A stretch of DNA of 5,006 bases, taken from assembly GCA_016210245.1 (NCBI GenBank), contig JACQUR010000012.1:1-5006 (forward strand), in the 5' to 3' direction. Below the pieces are notes generated by a model. The model did no database searches. It was not told the DNA's origin and saw only the letters and a list, made by a program, of their open reading frames with translations. The DNA is from Chloroflexota bacterium. Lineage in GTDB: Bacteria; Chloroflexota; UBA6077; JACQUR01. This document shows, one piece after another, positions 1 through 4,666 of the stretch (position 1 is its first letter; each line of letters opens with the position of its first letter). The position numbers were made by a program, and so were the translations under genes.

Positions 1-31
1 CCCCCGCGCTACGGTTTCGGCGGCGGAATGA
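1..31 (+). CDS. 3' tail of an upstream gene (partial)
   Basis: Reading from base 2, the frame gives PRATVSAAE and then a TGA at 29-31. This stop overlaps the rodA ATG at 28-30 as ATGA, the usual arrangement for translationally coupled genes in one operon. Only nine codons are visible, so the product cannot be named. An upstream cell-wall gene such as a penicillin-binding protein would be a typical partner of rodA, but that is inference from family context. The rodA frame itself is also open to the window edge, so a longer rodA start cannot be fully excluded. Confidence 0.35.
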   Translation, partial: PRATVSAAE

Positions 32-1155
32 AGCTGCAACGGTGGCGCGATCTCGACTTCGTCATGCTGGGCGCGGCGGGCCTGCTGGTGCTGTATGGCA
101 TGGTGCTGATCCACAGCGCCACCTGCCCGTGGCCCTGCGAGCGCGTCTTCCCCCCCACCTCCTGGACGCTTCGCCAGGGGCTGTATGGCCTGCTCGGGGC
201 GGCGATCATCGTCCTGTTGACCTTCTTCGATTACCGCGGCCTGCGGGCACTGGCTTACTGGGCCTATGGCTTCGGCCTGCTCTTGCTGGGGGTGGTCCTG
301 CTGGTTGGCAAGGGCCAGGCCGACTACGGGGCGCGGCGGTGGCTCACCTTTGGCGGCGCCGACCTCCAGCCCTCAGAGGTCGGCAAGGTGCTGGTCGTCC
401 TGGCGCTGGCCCGCTTCCTGGCCGAGCACCAGGAGGGGCCGCTTACCCTGCGGCGGGTGCTCGGCTCGGCGGCGCTCGTCTTCCCGCCCGTCTTCCTGGT
501 CTACCTTCAGCCAGACCTGGGGACCTCCCTCAGCTATCTGGCCATCTGGTTCGTGATGCTGCTGGTGGCCCGGGTGCGCCATCGCCACGTGGCGCTCATG
601 CTGGGCCTGGGTCTGCTCTCGCTGCCTCTGGGCTGGCTGGCGCTGCGGGACTACATGCGCCAGCGCCTGCTGACCTTCTTCGCCACGCTGGCCAATCCCG
701 AAACCGATCCCTTTGGGGAGGGCTATAACATCCTGCAGGCGCGGATCAGCATCGGCTCCGGCGGCCTGCTGGGGCGGGGCCTCACCGAGGGCACCCAGAC
801 TCAGTTAGATTATCTGCGGGTCAAGCACAGTGACTTCATCTTCTCGGTCCTGGCCGAGGAGTTGGGCTTTGTCGGCGCGCTGGTGCTCGTCGGCCTGTTC
901 CTGATCCTCCTGTTCCGGATCATCCGCGTGGCCGACCGCTCCGCCGACGGGTTCGGGCGCCTGATGGCCTTTGGCCTGGCGGGCATGCTCTTCTACCAGG
1001 TCTTCGTGAACCTGGGGGCCAACCTCACCCTGCTGCCCGTGACCGGCATGCCGCTCCCCTTTGTGAGCTACGGCGGCAGCGCCCTGGTCACCGACCTGGC
1101 CGCGCTGGGCCTGCTGCAGAGCGTGCTGTACCGGCGCTTGAAGTATCGGTATTGA
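28..1155 (+). CDS. rodA: RodA, SEDS-family peptidoglycan glycosyltransferase
   Basis: This integral membrane SEDS protein would polymerise lipid II into glycan strands with a class B penicillin-binding protein during cell-wall elongation. It is 375 aa, the normal RodA length, and is built of about ten hydrophobic segments. Family landmarks are a first membrane segment starting around residue 11, QPSEVGK (114-120), QPDLGT (161-166), a glycine-rich stretch after GYNILQARIS (232-241), HSDFIFSVLAEELGF (267-281), and the C-terminal signature PLPFVSYGGSAL (342-353). Asp269 lies in the HxDFIF loop where SEDS polymerases carry their essential aspartate. The GTQTQLDYLRVKHSDF stretch resembles RodA more than FtsW. 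ATG at 28 is chosen because it overlaps an upstream TGA (ATGA) and gives a typical RodA N-terminus. The Shine-Dalgarno is weak (GGCGGCGGA), which fits coupling. An oddity is the first outside loop, which carries a CPWPC pair (Cys33, Cys37). Confidence 0.95.
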   Translation: MKLQRWRDLDFVMLGAAGLLVLYGMVLIHSATCPWPCERVFPPTSWTLRQGLYGLLGAAIIVLLTFFDYRGLRALAYWAYGFGLLLLGVVLLVGKGQADYGARRWLTFGGADLQPSEVGKVLVVLALARFLAEHQEGPLTLRRVLGSAALVFPPVFLVYLQPDLGTSLSYLAIWFVMLLVARVRHRHVALMLGLGLLSLPLGWLALRDYMRQRLLTFFATLANPETDPFGEGYNILQARISIGSGGLLGRGLTEGTQTQLDYLRVKHSDFIFSVLAEELGFVGALVLVGLFLILLFRIIRVADRSADGFGRLMAFGLAGMLFYQVFVNLGANLTLLPVTGMPLPFVSYGGSALVTDLAALGLLQSVLYRRLKYRY

Positions 1156-1170
1156 CGCGGAGGCTCGCCG

Positions 1171-1878
1171 ATGGCGCTCCCAGAGGCTCAAGCAACGGAA
1201 GACAAGATTAGCCTCGCGCTGGTGGAAGACGAGGACCTCTACCGGGACTTGCTGCGCGTCGCCCTCTCGCAGCACCCGCGGCTCCAGGTGGTGGGCGCCT
1301 TTGCCGACGGCGAGACAGCGCTCGAGGCTGTGCCGCGCCTGCAGCCCCGCGTGGCGCTCCTGGACATCGAGCTGCGGGGCAGATTGAACGGCATCCAGTT
1401 GGGCCTGCTGCTGCGCCGGCGTCTCCCGGACCTGGGCGTCGTGCTGCTCTCCAATCATGGCGAGCCGCAGTTCGTCGCCTCCCTCCCTCCGGCGGCGCTC
1501 CCCGGCTGGTCCTACCTGCTCAAGAAGTCGGTGAGCGATATCGGCGCCCTGCTACGCGCGATCGAGGGCGCCGCGGCGGGGCTGGTGGTGCTGGACCCGC
1601 AACTGGTGGCCGGGCTGCGCCCCAGGACGGGCGGAGAACTCGTGCAGCTCAGCCCCCGCCAGCGCCAGATCCTGGGCCTTATCGCCCAGGGCTTCACCAA
1701 CGCGGCCATTGCCCAACAGCTCGTGCTGGCTGAGAAGTCGGTGGAGAACCAGATCAACCTGCTGTACCGCGAGCTGGGCATCGACCGGCAGGAAAGCGCG
1801 CTCCACCCCCGGGTGAAAGCGGTGCTCCTGTACCTTCAGGAGAGCTACTTCCAGGGAACAGGGAAGAGTTCCGGTTGA
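1171..1878 (+). CDS. NarL/FixJ-family response regulator (REC + LuxR-type HTH)
   Basis: This 235-aa two-domain transcription factor would be phosphorylated by a sensor kinase and bind DNA. The N-terminal receiver domain (about residues 13-132) has the acidic pocket E19/D20, phospho-acceptor D65 in LLDIEL, S94 as the switch Ser/Thr, and K118/K119 as the conserved lysine, so it looks active. The usual MPG after the Asp is replaced by ELRGRLNG. The C-terminal LuxR-type helix-turn-helix spans about 158-205: LSPRQRQIL begins it and KSVENQINLLYREL is the recognition helix. About 30 extra residues follow. The start is supported by GGAGG at 1159-1163, seven bases before the ATG. It begins 15 bases after the rodA stop, so co-transcription is likely. 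A link to cell-wall control is inferred from position only. No kinase is visible. Confidence 0.93.
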   Translation: MALPEAQATEDKISLALVEDEDLYRDLLRVALSQHPRLQVVGAFADGETALEAVPRLQPRVALLDIELRGRLNGIQLGLLLRRRLPDLGVVLLSNHGEPQFVASLPPAALPGWSYLLKKSVSDIGALLRAIEGAAAGLVVLDPQLVAGLRPRTGGELVQLSPRQRQILGLIAQGFTNAAIAQQLVLAEKSVENQINLLYRELGIDRQESALHPRVKAVLLYLQESYFQGTGKSSG

Positions 1879-1937
1879 AGCGGGAAAACTCTCGACCGAA
1901 GAGGGGGGCTAGCACCCTGTTCACCCCCTGTCCGCGT

Positions 1938-1946
1938 TGCTATGAT
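1938..1946 (+). promoter_or_regulatory. Extended -10 promoter for the receiver-domain gene
   Basis: TGCTATGAT matches the extended -10 form TGnTATAAT with a single mismatch. A weak -35-like TTCACC lies at 1920-1925 with a 15-base spacer, which an extended -10 promoter can tolerate. Transcription would start near 1953, giving a leader of about 16-19 bases before the start codon at 1969 or 1972. This would let the second regulator be expressed apart from the rodA transcript. Confidence 0.5.
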
Positions 1947-1968
1947 CGGTGGGGGGTAGATCAACACC

Positions 1969-2331
1969 GTGATGCACTCGCTCCTGCTCGTGGACGATCA
2001 GCCAGCCTTCCTCCGCCTGGCCCGGACGCTGCTGCACGGGCATTCCGACCTGGCCGTGCTGGGGGAAGCGACCAGCACGGAGGAAGCGCTCGCGCTGCTG
2101 CCGATCCTGCGACCCAAGGTCGTCATCCTCGACGTGCAGATGCCGGGTCTGAACGGCTTCCAGGCAGCCCGGCGACTCCTGGCCGCCGCGCCGGAGCTGC
2201 GCATCATCCTGGTCAGCGCCCTGGGCAATCCCCAGTACGAACCCCTGGCCCGGGCCGTGGGTGCGGTGGCATTCCTGCCCAAGAAAGCCCTCTCGGCAGA
2301 GGCCATCGTGCGCCTGCTCCAGCAGCCGTGA
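1969..2331 (+). CDS. Stand-alone receiver-domain response regulator (CheY-like)
   Basis: At 120 aa this is one receiver domain and nothing else. The domain is complete: acidic pair D9/D10 (LLLVDDQP), phospho-acceptor D55 in ILDVQMPG, switch S83 (IILVSALG) and K105/K106 (FLPKKAL). The DxxMPGxxG loop is canonical, so phosphorylation is likely. There is no output domain, so it would act by protein contact or as a phosphate sink or relay. The frame begins GTG ATG; either GTG 1969 or ATG 1972 could start it. Upstream is only a G run (1950-1956), a weak Shine-Dalgarno about 12 bases away. It lies 90 bases after the NarL-type regulator on the same strand with its own candidate promoter. The target and kinase are unknown. 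The family call is firm; the biological role is not. Confidence 0.88.
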   Translation: MMHSLLLVDDQPAFLRLARTLLHGHSDLAVLGEATSTEEALALLPILRPKVVILDVQMPGLNGFQAARRLLAAAPELRIILVSALGNPQYEPLARAVGAVAFLPKKALSAEAIVRLLQQP

Positions 2332-2587
2332 AGCGAGGTCATCAGGGCAAAGGGCGAAAGGCAAAAGAGAAGCTGTGACCGTTCACCGCGGCTGGGCCGC
2401 ACCTCGTCCACCTCCTCGCGTCCACCCTCGTCGGACCCGCCGCATCGCCCGCCGCGCCCGGCTCGCCCGCCGAGCGGTCGCCTGCGTGGGGGCCAACCGG
2501 GGCAGGGTCGGGCGTTCCGCTCCCTCACGGTCGCGGCTCGGACCGACAGGGTCCCTCGACGCCTGACGGCGCACCAGTCCTAGCTTC
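2332..2587 (+). other. GC-rich intergenic stretch, no convincing gene
   Basis: No frame here reads like a protein; the open frames are arginine- and serine-rich, as GC-rich non-coding DNA gives. It holds a purine-rich run of three imperfect units (GGGCAAA, GGGCGAAA, GGCAAAA at 2345-2366) and a small stem GCGGC-TGG-GCCGC at 2388-2400 without a T run, so at best a weak terminator. Around 2517-2555 CCCTCACGGTCGCGGCTCGG and a GGACC-GACAG-GGTCC inverted repeat look like a dispersed intergenic repeat, but one copy cannot prove that. Confidence 0.4.
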
Positions 2588-2767
2588 ATGCCCCCACCTG
2601 AACGGTTGCCACCTTTCATCGAGGCGCTCACACGGACGGATGGGAGCAGCCAGTACCGCGCGTGGCGGGATGAAGTTCTGGACGTGTTCTATGCGGAGAC
2701 TGGCACGCGATGCGGAGAGACATGCAAGTGGCGCCCTCGCGCCGAACTCGCGAGATTCTCCTGGTGA
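2588..2767 (+). CDS. Small ORF of unknown function, possibly the 5' part of the next gene
   Basis: A 59-aa frame begins MPPPERLPPFIEALTRTDG and ends ARFSW. It has a balanced amino-acid make-up with acidic, aromatic and hydrophobic residues (WRDEVLDVFYAETG at about 25-38), unlike the arginine-rich shadow frames nearby. Its TGA (2765-2767) shares a base with an ATG at 2767-2769 that is in frame with the following gene (TGATG). This could mean translational coupling, or one older gene split by a frameshift. There is no Shine-Dalgarno before 2588. I do not recognise it. Whether it is real is uncertain. Confidence 0.3.
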   Translation: MPPPERLPPFIEALTRTDGSSQYRAWRDEVLDVFYAETGTRCGETCKWRPRAELARFSW

Positions 2768-3120
2768 TGTTGGTCGCCCCCGTCTCGCTCATGACCAGAT
2801 CTGACGTGCGTAAGTACAAGAGGCGCATTGACCTGAGACTTGCGCTGCGAGAAGGAACGGCTGAGGCAGACGACCTATTCGTGCATATCTTGCGCGACGT
2901 GGTTGCCCCCCGGGTCACCCGGTACGTCTGTACCGGCCTCGAGTCCAGAAGCATCGTGTTGCTCAACGAGTTGGAGGCGCCAAGCCTTCCGTGCTACGAC
3001 ATTGCGAAGCTCGAGGAACAGTACGGGATACTCGCGCACTTGGAAAAGCATGCTCGATCGACGGGTGACTGTCAGCTGCTTCGTCGGGTAGAGGAGTTGA
3101 GGCTCGATTTTCGGGTGTAG
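2710..3120 (+). CDS. Hypothetical protein
   Basis: I do not recognise this protein. The frame gives up to 136 aa. The part from about residue 28 (MTRSDVRKYKRRIDLRLALR) to the end looks like a soluble, mostly helical protein, with stretches such as ADDLFVHILRDVV, YDIAKLEEQYGILAHLEKHA and LLRRVEELRLDF. No membrane segment or known motif is evident. The antisense frames are serine/arginine-rich, which supports the plus strand. The start is uncertain: ATG 2710 has GGAGA ten bases upstream; ATG 2767 overlaps the stop of the preceding small ORF and would give 117 aa; ATG 2791 gives 109 aa. GC is low (32-35 of 60 in three lines counted by hand, against 42-44 of 60 in rodA and tetR), which suggests acquisition by transfer. 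It converges with the antitoxin gene. Confidence 0.55.
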   Translation: MRRDMQVAPSRRTREILLVMLVAPVSLMTRSDVRKYKRRIDLRLALREGTAEADDLFVHILRDVVAPRVTRYVCTGLESRSIVLLNELEAPSLPCYDIAKLEEQYGILAHLEKHARSTGDCQLLRRVEELRLDFRV

Positions 3121-3166
3121 CGCGTGGCTGCCGCAATGGTCCTGGCGCGGAAACCCGTGCGCGCGA

Positions 3167-3183
3167 GGGGGCGCAGCGCCCCT
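3167..3183. terminator. GC hairpin between two converging genes
   Basis: GGGGCGC-A-GCGCCCC (3168-3182) is a perfect inverted repeat that folds as a six-base-pair stem with a three-base loop. It sits between the stop of the plus-strand hypothetical gene (3120) and the original end of the minus-strand antitoxin gene (3218), where a two-way terminator would be expected. There is no T run on either side, so intrinsic termination would be weak. Confidence 0.3.
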
Positions 3184-3217
3184 AGCGTTCCCTACAAGGC
3201 GGCGGAGGGCAAGAAGG

Positions 3218-3554
3218 TCAGTCATCAGGTTGCTGGGTGCTGAGTCGCTGGCGAAAGTACGGGTCCTCGAAGGTGTGGGCAAGCTCAGCCAGGAGATGTT
3301 CCCACTCCTCATCAGGCACGTCCTGGAATGCTTGCCGCAGCTCATCCAGGATGGCGAAATCTTTCTTCGCGCTCTTGCTCCAGGCGGTTGAGCCGCTCCA
3401 GGTCCTGGGCGGAGATGATGGCTGCGACCGGGATGCCGCTTTTCTCCACGATCACGCAGGTCTCCCGTCGGAAGACCTTGTTCAGAAGCTGGCTGAAGTT
3501 CTGCCTCACCTCCGAGGCTTTCATAGTCTGAGTCGTCGGCCCGCCTTCGCCCAT
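3218..3554 (-). pseudogene. Phd/YefM-family antitoxin, frameshifted
   Basis: This is the antitoxin of a type II toxin-antitoxin pair: an N-terminal DNA-binding domain represses the operon, and a C-terminal tail blocks the toxin. Residues 11-58 are typical (MKASEVRQNFSQLLNKVF, then VIVEKSGIPVAAIISAQDLERL). The open frame stops early at 3342 after 70 aa, ending RFRHPG. Dropping one base from the T run of F66 (minus strand, 3357-3359) restores AILDELRQAFQDVPDEEWEH and a further 25 residues, ending QQPDD at a TGA at 3218-3220. The restored protein has 111 aa. The missing tail is the toxin-binding part. ATG 3554 is chosen for its strong Shine-Dalgarno GGAGGT, six bases upstream. No toxin gene follows: an ATG overlaps the restored end, but its frame shows no toxin motif and runs antisense to the hypothetical gene. 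A sequencing error could give the same picture. Confidence 0.85.
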
Positions 3555-3580
3555 CTCACTACCTCCATCGGCGCTGATAC

Positions 3581-3608
3581 TTTGTACACAGTAGTACTAA
3601 TCTGTCAT
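3581..3608 (-). promoter_or_regulatory. Antitoxin promoter
   Basis: On the minus strand, ATGACA (3608-3603, five of six matches to TTGACA) and TACAAA (3586-3581, four of six to TATAAT) are separated by 16 bases. Transcription would start near 3574, about 20 bases before the ATG at 3554, with the Shine-Dalgarno GGAGGT (3566-3561) in between. A TTGACC at 3616-3611 with TACTGT 17 bases on is a second, weaker choice. Confidence 0.45.
3583..3599. promoter_or_regulatory. Paired palindromes, likely antitoxin operator
   Basis: TGTACA (3583-3588) and TAGTACTA (3592-3599) are perfect palindromes that share a GTAC core, with centres ten bases apart, about one helical turn. They cover the -10 box and part of the spacer of the antitoxin promoter. 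YefM-type antitoxins are known to bind paired palindromes with a TGTACA core, so autoregulation is a reasonable inference. Confidence 0.5.
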
Positions 3609-3862
3609 CAGGTCAAGCGGCAAACTCATGGTCGTGTTCGAGGACCTGGAATGGGCCGTTTCGATGATCGGGGATGGCCCAGCCCGGTGTGTCAGGACCG
3701 CGGTGGGCCAGGCGTGATCGACGGTCTGGGTCGCTCTGCATCCCGACTCGGAGCCGATGGTCGCGGAGCTGCTCGACGCCATCCACGCGGAAGCTCCGGG
3801 TCGTCTGCTCAGTGGTCCAGGCGCACTCAAGCGAGTGAGGTCTTGACGGGCAGGGCAGGCTG
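3600..3862 (+). other. Gene-poor stretch with a broken ORF
   Basis: No intact gene is seen. On the plus strand a frame from ATG 3628 reads MVVFEDLEWAVSMIGDGPAR, meets TGA at 3715-3717, and continues in the same frame as VWVALHPDSEPMVAELLDAI to a TGA at 3844-3846. It looks like a coding remnant with one nonsense codon. The minus strand over the same bases also holds an open frame (ending at 3613) with a protein-like stretch SFRVDGVEQLRDHRLRVG, so the coding strand cannot be decided. There is no Shine-Dalgarno for either. Confidence 0.3.
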
Positions 3863-4555
3863 CTATGGGGATGCCCGTTCCCGCCCCTCGGGAGCCGGCC
3901 GGGCGCGCAGGCCCGCGACGAGGCGCCGCAGCCCCGCACGGATCCGCTCGGGCGTGTAGCCCCGCTCGCGGCGCTGGAACAGGTAGAGGTCGACGTCCAC
4001 GGTCGCCAGGAGCACATCGGCCGTGTACACGCAGTCCTCTACCGCCGCCTCCCCCGTGGCGACCGCCCGCTCCAGCAGACGAGCGACGACTCCATGCACC
4101 CACTGGTAGAGCGGGCCACAGTGGAACGCCCCGCGGCGCTCGCCCGCCGCCTGGTCGGCCACGACCCCGAGCCACTCCGTGTGCGCCTCGACGAAGGCGA
4201 TCAGCCGCCCCAGGAAGGCGTCCAGTTGGTCGAGCGCCGAGGTGGCTCCATCCGCGCGGCTCAGCTCGGCGGTGACCTCGTCCTGGAAGTGGCGGATGCA
4301 GGCGTCGATCACCGCCAGGCACAGTTGCCCCTTGTCCGAGTAGCGCCGGTAGAGGGTGCCCTTGCCCACCCCGGCGGCGCGGGCGATCTCCTCCATGGTG
4401 ACCGCCTCCACGCCGCGCTCCATGAAGAGCCGCGCCGCGGCGGCCAGGATGCGCTGGCGGCGCTCCGCCGCGTCGCGCCGCTCGCGAGGCCGGGACGACG
4501 GGTGGCCAGGACGGGGCGCGGCAGGCGGGGTGTGGAGCTTGGGGTGGTGCGACAT
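3863..4555 (-). CDS. TetR/AcrR-family transcriptional regulator
   Basis: This 230-aa one-component repressor would bind DNA as a dimer and release it when a small ligand enters its C-terminal domain. The TetR_N helix-turn-helix lies at about 33-79: ERRQRILAAAARLFMERG, then TMEEIARAAGVGKGTLYRRY with the usual KGTLYxxYxxK pattern. The C-terminal part (about 85-215) is helical and family-variable, so the ligand cannot be read. An extra 30-residue N-terminus rich in Pro, Arg and His precedes the domain. The frame is open far upstream, but ATG 4555 is clearly the start because GGAGGT lies six bases before it. It is divergent from the YceI gene across 111 bases that contain two matching inverted repeats, so yceI is the likely target. 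TATACT at 4579-4574 is its candidate -10 box, which implies a very short leader. Confidence 0.93.
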   Translation of the reverse strand: MSHHPKLHTPPAAPRPGHPSSRPRERRDAAERRQRILAAAARLFMERGVEAVTMEEIARAAGVGKGTLYRRYSDKGQLCLAVIDACIRHFQDEVTAELSRADGATSALDQLDAFLGRLIAFVEAHTEWLGVVADQAAGERRGAFHCGPLYQWVHGVVARLLERAVATGEAAVEDCVYTADVLLATVDVDLYLFQRRERGYTPERIRAGLRRLVAGLRARPAPEGRERASP

Positions 4556-4573
4556 GCGGTCACCTCCTGGCCA

Positions 4574-4579
4574 AGTATA
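4574..4579 (-). promoter_or_regulatory. Candidate -10 box of the tetR-type gene
   Basis: TATACT on the minus strand matches TATAAT at five of six bases. Transcription would begin near 4567, directly at the Shine-Dalgarno, leaving a leader of about 12 bases. The matching -35 position falls inside the first inverted repeat (4596-4611) and has no good consensus, so this promoter would be weak and open to self-repression. Confidence 0.4.
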
Positions 4580-4588
4580 CCGAAATCG

Positions 4589-4617
4589 TTGACAAGCGGA
4601 CGCGCGTCCACTACAGT
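4589..4617 (+). promoter_or_regulatory. yceI promoter
   Basis: A perfect -35 TTGACA (4589-4594), a 17-base spacer and -10 TACAGT (4612-4617, four of six matches) form a good sigma70-type promoter. Transcription would start near 4624, leaving a leader of about 43 bases before the yceI ATG. The spacer is almost filled by an inverted repeat, the expected place for a repressor site. Confidence 0.65.
4596..4611. promoter_or_regulatory. Inverted repeat 1, likely TetR operator
   Basis: GCGGACGCGCGTCCAC contains the perfect 12-base palindrome GGACGCGCGTCC (4598-4609). It lies between the -35 and -10 boxes of the yceI promoter and over the -35 position of the divergent regulator gene. It matches the second repeat at 12 of 16 bases. 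Confidence 0.55.
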
Positions 4618-4630
4618 GGGCCAAGCATAG

Positions 4631-4646
4631 GTGGACTGGCATCCAC
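4631..4646. promoter_or_regulatory. Inverted repeat 2, likely second TetR operator
   Basis: GTGGACTGGCATCCAC has arms GTGGA and TCCAC and shares 12 of 16 bases with the repeat at 4596-4611, including GGAC and TCCAC in register. It lies just after the expected yceI transcription start and before its Shine-Dalgarno. The centres of the two repeats are 35 bases apart. Confidence 0.5.
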
Positions 4647-4666
4647 TTCGAAAGGAGAACCATTCC

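Noticed and set aside
42..728. Long overlapping plus-strand frame inside rodA
   Set aside because: It is Gly/Ala/Pro/Arg-rich and out of frame with the clear RodA protein; a GC-content artefact.
1902..1929. AGGGGG...CCCCCT inverted repeat as a terminator after the NarL-type regulator
   Set aside because: Six pairs with a 16-base loop and no T run; it overlaps the promoter region of the next gene instead.
2875..3345. Minus-strand frame whose ATG at 3225 overlaps the restored antitoxin end, as a possible toxin
   Set aside because: The frame starting MTDLLALRRLVGNARG has no PIN, RelE or other toxin motif, crosses the GC hairpin and lies antisense to the more protein-like plus-strand gene.
3221..3613. 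Direct repeat GTCATCAGGT at 3221-3230 and 3604-3613 flanking the antitoxin gene, as an insertion footprint
   Set aside because: About a dozen ten-base matches are expected by chance in 5 kb, and a nine-base copy also lies at 2338-2346 after an unrelated gene.
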